Shown here piece by piece: positions 11,543 through 21,049 of a DNA stretch of 64,000 nucleotides. Source of the stretch: Polyporus tsugae (taxonomy: Eukaryota; Basidiomycota; Agaricomycetes; Polyporales; Polyporaceae); NCBI GenBank assembly GCA_024305745.1, contig JAHRBS010000005.1, positions 1,612,001 through 1,676,000 on the forward strand, read 5' to 3'. How positions within the stretch are numbered: position 1 is the stretch's first letter; each line of letters begins with the position of its first letter. Made by a program: the position numbers and the translations under genes. The notes beneath the pieces are model-generated. The model saw nothing but the letters and a program-made list of their open reading frames with translations. It searched no databases and had not been told where the DNA came from.

Positions 11543-11899
11543 TTTACGATCCCGGTTTGAATACCCCTTTGTACACACTGGTCTTTTGCTTTCTGCTTGA
11601 TCTCAATGATGCATCTGTTTTCTTTGCGTACCTCATATCGATTCTACAGATCACTTTCGCTAACAACGGCTTTTCTCGGGTGCGCTCAATGTGTTCAGGA
11701 CCAACTAGAATCCGTGCGGCCGAGGTTTTCTCCTGGAAGGCTAACTCGCTCCCCAGCACCTGCGGTCTATAGAACTCCTCGGCAAACACCTCCAGCGTAT
11801 GCTTGGGGAGGTCCGGATAGAGGTCCGCACGCTTCTCGGCAAACGCGAGTGCGACGACGTTTGTCATGACCTTGCGGCGTCGCCATTTTTCAGATCCAT
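10934..11899. repeat. Right arm of nested inverted repeat
   Basis: Pairs with 2821-3841 in inverted orientation. It spans the end of ceramidase exon 10, exons 11-14, the 3' flank and the tail of the convergent NmrA pseudogene. Here the sequence sits in the intact ceramidase gene, so this arm is the likely source locus. Confidence 0.85.
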
Positions 11900-12325
11900 A
11901 TCACGCGCTACCTCAGCCGCGGCCGCTTTCGCATTCCTTCCGGAACTGGTCGGGTTGTACCTAATGGTGCGTGAGCGTGTCGGTGTCTCTTCAACTCGCA
12001 GCTTCAAGGAGCTGATGGAACGCACATAGTGGATCCGTTACGACTTGATATACTCCGCATTCCCATACCATCGTTCCGCAACTTCATGGCCCTTGTTCTG
12101 CGTCCCCTCAGCCTCCCACACGATTACGTAGTATCGGTTGAGCGTCTGCGGGTCCGCAATATGATCCTTGCGACGTACAAGTACTCCGATGCGCTGGAAG
12201 AGGCCGGAAGTCGGTCACCAAGTTCTTCGCTGAGCTCAAGCCCGGGATGGTGCATCCGATGGACTTCATGCTGGGCGGGAGGGTGTTGCGGGAGAGAAGG
12301 GGTAGGAAGTCCGAAGGACTGCACT
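11740..12325 (-). pseudogene. NmrA-like pseudogene convergent with ceramidase
   Basis: On the minus strand, broken stretches follow the order of the intact NmrA proteins: a piece like HIADPQTLNRY..VIVWEAEGTQ, then SSGRNAKAAAAEVARD, then VMTNVVALAF, and finally ADLYPDLPKHTLEVFAEEFYR, which matches ELYPDIAPLPFEEYAKQFYA. Frameshifts and stops separate them, and about 50 bp is lost near 11845. The 5' end is cut at about 12325, where the RPC40 block begins. Only its 3' part was copied into the left arm. Confidence 0.65.
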
Positions 12326-12404
12326 CGTCGCGAGACAAGCCGGTGCTGCTCGCTCTCCATCCAGCCCTCGAGTTCCTTTTTGACCTGGCTCTCTTTCATA
12401 ATAG

Positions 12405-13643
12405 AACCTGAGAGTGTCGGTGAAGGGGCCATCACAACGCTCCGCCGAGTTTGACTTGGTTGGAGTGGATGCCTCGATTGCGAAAGCGTTCCGTCGGACA
12501 TTGATTGCTGAGGTGAGCCTGTCCATCCAGTTCGTCGCACATTCAGCTCGCGACAAAGGCCTCTGCTTGGGGAAGGCGGATCGCGTCAAGGAAGGGAGGA
12601 CAACACTGGTTCTATACCCCGGATCATTACCCCGCGTCGAACTACACCATGCTTCTCCTGTCCTGGCTAAATACACATTGTCCCACATTCCCCATGATCG
12701 TTGCTGACTGCCATCTAGATCCCGACAATCGCAATAGAAGACGTCTACGTCTTCATCAACACCTCCGACATACATGACGAGATTCTATCCCACCCCCGAC
12801 TATTCGAGTTCCGATCACAAGGCAAAATACTCACGGACCGGAATACTCTCGTATTCAAGTACGTCCCTCCCTCTCTCGTTATATCTCACCCCGTTCTCTC
12901 CACGTTCTCAAGCCTCAACGTAAGGTGCCAGCGCGCAAAAAAGGCGCCAAAAGACGCCCCCGGGACCAGTCCGCCAGCGGCGACGAACAAGGACATCACC
13001 ATCGCAAAGCTGGCCCCAGAATAGATCAAGATACACCCAGTCAAGGGCCTCGGGAAAGAGCACGCGAAGTGGAGTGTACGTACGTACGTCCAATGCAGCC
13101 CCCGTACCTTGAACTTATACCTACCCGTGCGTCTCTCTGCAGCGACGGCGTCGTACCGCCTGTACCCGCTCGTTGTCCTGAACCCGTCCAAACCGGTCCC
13201 GCGCGAGCACGCGGAGAAGTTCGCGACGTGCTTCAGCCCAGGCGTCGTCAAGGTCAGTGCGCACGGGGAGATCTCGATCGACGAGCGCAACCTCCGCAAG
13301 GAGACGATCTCACGCGAGGTGCTCCGGCATAGGGAGTTCGACGACTGCGTCGAGCTCAAGCGCATCCGCGACTAGTTCATCTGTGCGTCCTCCTCCTCTC
13401 ATCCCCAATCTTTTCCGGCGGGCCGTAAAGTACTGACGAGGCACGGATACAGTCAGCGTAGAGAGCGAAAGCCGGTACACGCCCGAGTCGCTCCTGCCCG
13501 AGGCGATCAAGGTCATGCGCGGCAAGATTGTGTTCATTCGAGCGGCGGCAGAGGCACTCCTCGCGGACTCCGAGGACTTGGGCAGTGGGGCAGTGGCCGG
13601 CGTTCCGGACGCGGATGGCGACGTTGAGATGAATGAAGAGTAG
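12405..13643 (+). pseudogene. RPC40: RPC40 (Pol I/III AC40 subunit) pseudogene, copy 1
   Basis: Begins at exon 2 ([36 protein letters not shown]). The normal first exon is replaced by sequence shared only with copies 4 and 5. A 30-bp in-frame deletion removes the conserved RLGLIPLN segment in exon 3. The region that should encode [13 protein letters not shown] is missing, and a stop follows (KLAPE then TAG) near 13023. The C-terminal exons remain recognisable ([12 protein letters not shown], [20 protein letters not shown], ending in an acidic tail). It cannot encode a working subunit. Confidence 0.85.
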
Positions 13644-13754
13644 TAGAGGTGGACGTTGGAGTGCTGGTGTGATGGTACGGGAACGTCCGCTTTGCTATCT
13701 TCCAGCTGTGTACGCTGACGTTGAATGTGTTGCCACTGCTGCGAAGGCTGAACG

Positions 13755-14238
13755 CTATATGACGTTTTTCCTTCGCCTTTCGCAATCTGCCACAGTGTAT
13801 CTCATGGCCAATGGCACATCGGGCTTCCCGACCATGCATCTCACGAGACTCTCTCCTTGCGCTGGTCTGGACAGGAAATGTGCTATACCTTCCCCACCGG
13901 CGGTCCCTGACTCCCTGTTGTCTTCCCAAACGTGCATCCGTTCCTGGACTAGGCATTGGGCGTCAAGATAACCTCTTTTGGCGCCTCCTCCCGTGCTACC
14001 GGACGTCGAGTCTAGTGCCTTCCAAACCGTGACTGCGACCACCTGTTGCGGCTTCGTCGCCGCCTTGGTTTCAGTGAGTCCTGAAAAGGCCTTATTTCCG
14101 GCTGCAGCTCACTGTTTATAGACTACCATCGCTTCAGACGGCTGTTTAATCTTCCTGGGATGCGCTCACAGACTTACCTCCGATGATGCGGCAGACCGCC
14201 ACCACACCACGCGCCTCAGGCGCGGTGGATACTGTCAT
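13755..14238 (-). CDS. Small conserved unknown protein, block copy 1
   Basis: Exon 1 is 14178-14238 and exon 2 is 13755-14080, joined by a 97-nt GT-AG intron in phase to give 128 aa. The start is MTVSTAPEARGVVAVCRIIG, continuing GLTETKAATKPQQVVAVTVW in exon 2. The same start, donor, acceptor and frame recur at 60588-61053 (122 aa, open) and 38211-38463 (50 aa, early stop), and in damaged form near 28868. Conservation of frame and splicing across copies argues for a real gene. I recognise no domain, signal peptide or membrane segment. It is divergent from the DUF6533 gene and tail-to-tail with RPC40. Confidence 0.45.
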
Positions 14239-14740
14239 TGCTTAAAGTATTATTTGATGCCCCCTAGGTAAGGTTAGAAGCAGTATCCATGCATCCGTCT
14301 CTGATATATCCACAGCTCCCCGGCTCGACCAACAGGAAGCGCAACCCGCTCTGTTCTCTCAGTCGTCGCCGAATCACTTTGTCAAGGCAGATAGCCATAT
14401 CCGCACTGTCGTCACCTGTTCAATTTGCGTACTCCACACCTAGCTCGGCTGGACATTCAAGCACGGCGATCGTTCAAGTTGTCGGGAGAAAACTTATATG
14501 GGCATTTTCGCGAGGGATTGCGCGCCCGGAGTAACACAGGATCAGGAAACATGAGGAGGGCGGCCCCCAGTGTTGAGAGGACGCCACACTTGATTAGGTT
14601 GGCTTCATGGGCGGCGAGTGTGGTTTTGGTTCACAGATCATCATGTATTCTGACGGCAGCACATCGAAGAAGATAGTGTTTATAGAAACGATGACTGCGT
14701 TTGTTCAGGCGATATCGAGACGACCGGGACGGAGGCAACA

Positions 14741-14747
14741 TATAAAT
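14741..14747 (+). promoter_or_regulatory. TATA box of DUF6533 gene, copy 1
   Basis: TATAAAT lies 91 bp upstream of the main ATG. It is conserved in copy 5 (61531-61537) and on the minus strand in copies 2 (28342-28348) and 3 (37708-37714), with a variant in copy 4 (55470). It is followed within ten bases by a conserved upstream ATG. Confidence 0.6.
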
Positions 14748-14755
14748 GTGTCACC

Positions 14756-14800
14756 ATGGCGCTACCCCATGGAAACCCCGTTCCAATCCCGTCCCCTTGA
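14756..14800 (+). promoter_or_regulatory. Conserved upstream ORF in DUF6533 leader
   Basis: A 14-codon upstream ORF (MALPHGNPVPIPSP) starts in strong context (CACCATGG) just after the TATA box and ends 31 bp before the main ATG at 14832. The peptide recurs in copy 5 (61546-61590, MALPHGNPVPIPPS). Related versions occur in copies 2 and 4. In copy 3 the same ATG (37699) reads in frame into the main protein. A role in translational control is inferred only. Confidence 0.5.
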
Positions 14801-14831
14801 ACGGTTCTCATTCATATCCACGCTTGACAAA

Positions 14832-16911
14832 ATGTCCGCGGCTCAGGAGATATCCAATCTGTAAGTCTAGCAGCAGCTTTGATGCCTGTCGTAGTACGAG
14901 CTCTAACATTGTTTGAATAATAGGTACACGGAAGTCTACTGTATTTATGCTGCCTGTGGTACTGTCCCCCACAATATTCGCCCAATTGCCCGATGCTAAC
15001 CTGGCGCGCTAGGAATTCTCATCTATGACTGGTTCCTGTGCCTCGACCAGGAGGTCAGATTCATATGGAACTGGCACTCGAAAGTCACTAGCTCCTCGCT
15101 GGTGTACGCCTTCAGCCGTTACGCGATGCTCATACAGCTTCTCCAGACTGTTGCGACAGTGTATCCGATGTCGGACCTAGTACGCAATGTTGCTACCATT
15201 ATTTGTTCCAACGGACTCATCATTGTGTATACAGAGGTAGCTGATGGTTGTCGACTGGGTGGAGATCTATCTATGCTCACACCCGCTCCCCTGCAATAGC
15301 TGTAGGGCAAATGGATGGATCCAAACTGCCCTTGAGATACTGGGCACGATCGCATTTAGCGGTGCGTCTGAGATCCTTCCCAAAATACTCAGGTGCTGAA
15401 CCAAACTGGTTTCCAGCATTTTCTGCCCTGCGTGCATACGCACTGTCAAACAGGAACATATGGTTGACGGGGATAATCATCCTTTTGGCGCTACCACCAC
15501 CGGCGATGAACCTCGTGAGTCTCTCGGACGTCGCTCCTGGTTGTGGTCATTAAACTATTTTCCGATAAAGCTTAAAGGCGTCTACAACACTCCTGCAAAC
15601 CAACCTAGTCCATTCAATTGTAGCTCTTCGAATTCGCTATCTCTGACACTCTCTTTCAGGTGTGGTCAACGGCCAGAATTCTAGTTGACAACACTAACAG
15701 TCCGATCATCACCCTTTCCAGGGGTGTGTAGAATATCAATCCATCTTTCTGTGGTACTCACTTTAGTTTCCCTTACAGCTGAAGTCGTTTGGCGGGGATC
15801 ACAGCTTGCGGCAGAGCTGCTTGTTGTCGGTATCACATGGTGGTACAGCTACGAGTCGTATCGAATGCGGAAAGGCATCAAACTCGGCAAAACTATCAGT
15901 TCTCTCCTTATGTACAACGGTGAGATCTCCCATGGATCGTCGCATTCCTAGCTGACAAGATATGTGAATAGGAAGCCTCTATTTCCTGTGCGCTTGGCCT
16001 CTTGCGACCTTTCAATGGTTCCCGGGGCTCATCGCAAAATCTGCAGATTTCTCGCGACCTTGTACATCCTCGAGATCATCTTCCTCACGGCATCGGTACG
16101 TCCTTCTGGTGCAGATCACGCATATCACGATGGATCCCCATACATCACTCCAGCTTCCAAATACAATCTTGAATGTGGCGGACGCCCTGTCGGACTTCTA
16201 CGATCCGTGAGTCCACTCCGCGCCCCTTGATATCCACTTTGTTTCCTGAGAAACCATGGTGTTGGCAGCATAACTTCGATCCTCGTGTGTCGCTTCATCC
16301 TCCAGCTTCGCCAATTTGACACCAGCCCCGCTTCCGTGGCATTATCCGAGACGGGCTCTCGAGTCCGAGAGCACACGGCCTCGAGGGACGTTCTCCAGGT
16401 CGCGGCGCAGCCTAGCGACTCCCTCCCGCCCTTCCTCACGTCCTTCGCTGGCCCGGTTCACGTTGGTTCGGCCCTGTCCGAGATCGACCCTGATGCAATC
16501 GACGACGACGGAGCGGAATGGCAAGAGATGGATGTGGCGGCACGGACCCGGACGGCGCCATCCTCCCAGAGTCCGGCTCCTGAGCAACCTCCCGAGCTGG
16601 AACAATCTGTAAAGTTTGTAGGTAGGTGGCAATCAGATGGGCCAGCAGTTCGTTGCTATCGACTGAGCGTCGGTGATGATAGGTGCGGGCGCAACGCCGT
16701 AATCTCCCTCAGAGTCGTCGTTGGTCCGAGTCGGTCCTCAGGCTTGTCTCCCTTCGACACTCCCCTGGCACGTATTTATTATGACGTCGTTTTCTATCTC
16801 TCCGCTTGCAATACTACATACGTATATACACATTCGATAGCTGTTCTTCAAATTTCCTCCTCACCGGCCGTTGAAGGACCGCCAACTCGGATTTGTGTTC
16901 GGCACTGGTGA
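14832..16911 (+). CDS. DUF6533-family multi-pass membrane protein, copy 1
   Basis: Starts ATGTCCGCGGCTCAGGAG; short introns can be placed throughout. The N-terminal DUF6533 core is CGILIYDWFLCLDQEVRFIW, followed by VYAFSRYAMLI. Later membrane segments include LEILGTIAFSAFSALRAYAL, TGIIILLALP, ELLVVGITWWYSY and, after removing a 58-nt intron, GSLYFLFLATLYILEIIF. ITSILVCRFILQLRQF leads into an acidic cytoplasmic-type tail. The layout resembles fungal seven-helix DUF6533 proteins, whose function is unknown. In copies 3, 4 and 5 the protein ends in a SV-stop. Here that stop has become a sense codon (SVK), and the frame runs on about 100 codons to 16911. Otherwise no break was found. Confidence 0.75.
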
Positions 16912-16994
16912 GGGCGCGAAGATCTTGAGCTCGACTCAGCACGGTTGAGAGTGAGAGATTGTCGCGGTGCACACTCAGGCTAGACAGCTGCACT

Positions 16995-17080
16995 AAATGC
17001 GACTTCTCTCTGCGTGACGCCGCGCCTGGATCGCCTGCAAGAACAGTGCGGCGCCCTCCCGACCCTCCGATGTACAGGCT
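16995..17080 (-). pseudogene. DUF3669 3' fragment, copy 1
   Basis: Only the last ~28 codons remain (ALFLQAIQAR and flanking residues, as in the intact gene ending at 26232). It is convergent with the DUF6533 gene, as in every block. Homology stops just before 17100, where the S28 pseudogene's 3' flank begins, marking a block boundary. Confidence 0.7.
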
Positions 17081-17177
17081 GCGGTTCGTTGCATACAATT
17101 GTTCCCGTGGTCCCTGTGTAACATACCCTGCGAAACATGCAGTATAATCGGAGAAGGGAGCTCGTCCGCGACTATCA

Positions 17178-18862
17178 TCACGCCGTCGGCTGCCACTCCG
17201 ACATCCACTTCGCGATGTACGCCACAGGTATCCTGCACGCTCTTGACACTGACTCTCGCCGCGCCCTCCCGGACGAGCATGTCCGAGCAGTGGAACCCGT
17301 CGAGAGGAGGTGAGGCTGCAAGTCGGATCCCGGGCTCGTGCATGCGTCGGCGGCGACGGTGGCTCCTTTCCAGGGGTCACCTAGTGCCTGTGATGAGAAC
17401 GACGAGCCGAACAGACGGATTGCAATTGCAACAGATGACTGACGAGTGCCGCTGGCAAAGACGATGTTCTCGACGCCCATGTCCCATCCCCCGTACGCGC
17501 TTTCGATCCCGGTTGCGTTCGGGGAGGCGACCGCGGCATTCAACCCGAACGCGCCGGGGAAGCGACAGGTGCACTGGCGCTGCATGATTGACGTCAGAAA
17601 GGATCTGAGGCAGCAGCCGCGTGCAAAAACCCCGTACCAAACCTCACTCCTGTGTCACCGCACGGGAGGCAATTGAGGGCTGTCCCGCCGTCGAATTGGA
17701 ACCCAAATTCCGTGCAACTGAGAGGGAAGCTCCAAACGTCAAGCAGTGTTAGGCACAACACGACGACGACAATCACACTCACATCAGCCACTGCCATGAC
17801 CGCGCCGCATTTTCGGTGTACGTGTACGTCCAGAAAGGGTTTGAGGTGTCATAGGTGCCCAAGCAGGTCCTAACGGGAGGTGTATTTAGGTTTTTAAGTA
17901 ACACTTCAGTGCAAAATCACGGGTCGAACCGGAACGACTCACTCTATGTTGTTGGCACCGCAAACTTATGATTGTCAAGGCAGCTAACACAATAACACAA
18001 TGGTTAGGCGAGGGTGAAGGACTCAGCGCACTCTGGGTGTAGAACGTCGACTTCTAGTATGTTCCCCAAGCTTGAAGCGCGTAATCGAGCCCCCATCCCG
18101 AAGCCTGCGCACTGACGCCGTTCTGCACCTCCAACGCATCACAGAACTGGTAAAACGGCTGGTTGGGACCGCTGTCAGGCTGCAGCGACTGCCAGGGGTT
18201 GAGGTTCTGAAGCACTGCCATGACATTCACAATCGCGAATGGCGTTGGCCGTTGGACTGAGAGGGTACGTACGAGCCGCCGCGAAGTCATCGTTGTGTCC
18301 CAACTGCAAGCCAAACGTCGCCTTCAGCATATTGATGGCAGCGGTGTCGTTTGATCCAATGACGGAGTTGACATGCGCGATGACGGCCTCGACATCTGCG
18401 GAGCAGTTCGCCGGCATGTTCTGCCGGATGGGCTCGAGGTATCCCCAGATTGAAGTCACTGGTCAGATGTACAGCAGTCAGGACCCATCCAACGTGAATG
18501 AATGTGAAGGCGTACACGGTCGCTTGGACGACTGCAGACGATGCATATTCGGCGGTAAACACCCCCGGATGGCTACATGAAAACGTCAGCAATGTCCAAG
18601 AAGAGAAAAAAAAGAAAAGAAGTAAGAATCACGCACTTCGCCACTGTGAAGCTCGTCAGCGCGCCGCATAGTTCCCCCCAGCCAGAACCCATGACGCCTT
18701 TCCTGGCGTAAGCTGGTCGGCACCCGCCATGGGCAGCTGCACGTTCTGCGCGAAGTACACCAGGTCTTCGATTGCCTGCTGGACGGTGTGCATGCGGAAG
18801 CTCTTGACGGAGAGATCGTTGTACGTGCCGAAGAACCGGTTCTCGACGTCCCGTTAAGCCAC
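17178..18862 (-). pseudogene. S28 serine peptidase pseudogene, 5' truncated
   Basis: Paralogue of the intact gene at 47998-50286, including about 60 bp of 3' flank. Recognisable pieces are FFGTYNDLSVKSFRMHTVQQ, LVYFAQNVQLPM, CSADVEAVIAHVNSVIGSND, LQPDSGPNQPFYQFCDALEV, CTEFGFQFDGG and the C-terminal SEWQPTA stop. The signal peptide and first two exons are absent. A ~10-bp deletion shifts the frame just before the FFG segment, and the active-site motif is altered to GGNYAAR instead of GGSYSG. The 5' end meets a MYND gene fragment at about 18865. Confidence 0.85.
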
Positions 18863-18871
18863 CAACATACC

Positions 18872-19625
18872 TCCGAGCCTAACCCCAACTTCGGGCTTCG
18901 AGCGAGCGATCTCGGCCACCCCAGCTGTGTTCGCCGCGCAGAAGGTCCTCCTGCTTCAGATGTATAGTCCCCGCCCACCGCACCGAGCACGCGGCCGGGA
19001 GCCCCGCCATGGCCTTCCAGTCCGACCGCACAGTGATCGGCGACAATGCCAGCAGCGACTTCCTCCGCGAGAAACTGGGCGAGCATCAGACCCAACGTCG
19101 AGATCGCCCGCCTATCGTCCGCCTTCGCCTTCCTCGACCCAGAGCGGAGAGACCAGTTGGCGGCCCCTGTCGGCAGCCTCCCGGTCGTATATGTCGTGCA
19201 CCGCACGAACGTGATCAGCGGCCAGGTGTTCCCGCTCTTACGTCTCCCCCTTCGTCACGTCGACAACCAGGACGTCGCCTTCAGGCGCACGCGAGCCGCG
19301 CTCGAGGATCTGGTGGGGATGATGAAGGCGGCCCTCGGCCACATTATCGTATATCGCCGCGCAGAGAACCCGCAGCAGCAGGAGCCCGACTGGGGGATCT
19401 TCGAGCGCACGGGCAGGCGGAGGAAGACGTGGAAATGGAGGCTTCTCCCCGCCGACCAGGAGACGTGGAGGACGCGGGAGAAGCTGCTGGACCAGATGGT
19501 GCCGGGTCGTAGGACGTCGGGCTTGACTTCGCTTCAAGTCTTGACCGTCTTCGACTATGGGCACCTGGGAACAAAATGGTGGATGTATACTCGAGCTTGT
19601 TGCGTTGTGATCTTGCGCTCATGAC
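18872..19625 (+). pseudogene. MYND gene 3' portion, right copy
   Basis: Begins with PNFGLRASDLGHPS, matching exon 2 of the left MYND gene, then diverges. From about 19046 an open frame gives the middle and C-terminal parts (EIARLSSAFAFLDPERRDQL through RRKTWKWRLLPADQETW). The last part, from about 19291, matches 2781-2419 inverted. The zinc finger and start are missing because the S28 pseudogene abuts at about 18865. The gene is convergent with the NmrA gene, as on the left. Together with 2419-4204 it shows what the intact gene looked like, but neither copy is complete. Confidence 0.65.
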
Positions 19626-19784
19626 CGCTGTGTCCGCCTTAGAGCGTTGACCAACGCGATGAAGGGACGAAGTTTTGTATATGCCCGTTTACCGTTTGTC
19701 ATATGTCAGGACTGAAAAACAATCGACAACGCGTTAAGGACGACGCTACCATTACAATTTCTGTCACCATCGTCTCCCTTCGCC

Positions 19785-20981
19785 TCATCCCGTTCGGCTG
19801 AAAATGATGCCAGGATCCTCCATGGCGTAGAACTGCTTCACGTACTCCTCGAATGGCAGCGGAGCGATGTCGGGGTACAATTCCCTCGCGTCGAGGTACC
19901 CTAACTTCTTCGCGTTCTCGAGCGTGTTCTCCCCCAGCACGAACATGCTGATCATGTACTCGTTCCAGGACTGCGCGACATGCGCCGTCTCGCTGCTCAG
20001 ATCCTTAGCGAGGATCTCTTTCGCCGTCGCCGCCGCGGAGACGTACTCCTCCTTCGTCGTCTACAATGTGCGTGTGCGTCAGTCCGCATTTCTTCCGCTA
20101 TCTCAAACCCGCTAAGCACTTACGACAATCCGCTCCGCCTTGAGCGCACCGCCCTCACCCGATACCCTCTCTCCGAGCGCATGCGCGTCCTCCTGGCTCA
20201 CCTCGTCCTCCCACACGATCACCGCCTGGTCCAACGTCCGCGGGTCAGCGACGATCCGCGCGACGTACTTGCCGATGTTCTCGTTGCTCGTGACGAGGTT
20301 GCGCGCCGTGCCGTCTCCGTAGATCTTCCACGTCATGTCCTTCACCCCCTGCGGCGCCTTGCTGCGCAGCGGCAGCGGCAGATACAGCTGCATCCACCAG
20401 CCAACATCGATGAAGGTATGTGGCACGCCGAGCTCCTTGACGAACTCGCGAATCCCCAGTTTCTAAGTCGACGACTCCGTTTCAGCATCCACAAGTAAGT
20501 AAGGCGTTTGGAGGGAGCATATATTTACCTCGTCATGGAGCGCGCGGACGCCCTTCGCGCCGGGCGTGCCAAAGTCGCACGGGACGACGCGCTTGACCCC
20601 GACCTCCTTTGCGGCGCGGATGACGTCGCGCTGCTGGCTGATGGCCCACGCGATGACGGCGCTGACGAGGATGTCCGCGCCCTCGAGGGTCTTCTTGAGG
20701 CTCTCGACGCCGTCGTTTATGTCCCCTGTGCGGATCTCGACGCCCCGCGCGCGCAGGTCAGACACCGCAAGCTTCGAGAGGGACGAGGGGCGTATGACGG
20801 CCGCGACGCGCTGGGGGTAGGTGAATGCAAACGATGTTCAGGTCAGCCTGAGGACTAGGTAGGCGGTTAGTCAAACGGTGGTACGTACGAAGTCACCCGA
20901 CGTGAGCAGAGCATTCGTGATGATCTTGCCGGTGGTACCGGTAGCTCCAACGACAAGGACGAGGGGTTTCTGGCTTGCCAT
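19785..20981 (-). CDS. NmrA-like / isoflavone-reductase-like NAD(P)-binding protein, right copy
   Basis: Exons on the minus strand (20889-20981, 20529-20810, 20124-20462, 19785-20060) have exactly the lengths of the left copy and give 329 aa. The Rossmann motif GASGTTGN, the VVPCDFG segment and the FIDVGWW segment are intact. The last five residues differ from the left copy because the sequence around the stop has changed. Small substitutions occur elsewhere (for example DPRTLDQAV here, DPRTVNQTV in the left copy). Both copies retain full frames and promoters, so both may be expressed. Substrate unknown. Confidence 0.88.
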
Positions 20982-21025
20982 CGTTGTGAGGTGAAGGCTG
21001 AAATGCTGCGGAGATCAGCAGGGCG

Positions 21026-21033
21026 TTTTTATA
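21026..21033 (-). promoter_or_regulatory. TATA box of NmrA-like gene, right copy
   Basis: TATAAAAA on the minus strand, 45 bp upstream of the ATG at 20981, equivalent to 808-815 on the left arm. Confidence 0.6.
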
Positions 21034-21049
21034 CCCCACACGCTATTAG

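Larger units (their letters stand above)
12325..17090 (+). repeat. RPC40-DUF6533-DUF3669 block, copy 1
   Basis: Homologous in order to the blocks at 25.1-30.9, 34.4-40.4, 51.7-58.8 and 58.8-64 kb. It contains an RPC40 pseudogene, the small divergent gene, a DUF6533 gene and only the last ~28 codons of DUF3669. It lies between the two arms of the inverted duplication and truncates an NmrA pseudogene on its left; an S28 peptidase pseudogene abuts it on the right. Confidence 0.85.
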
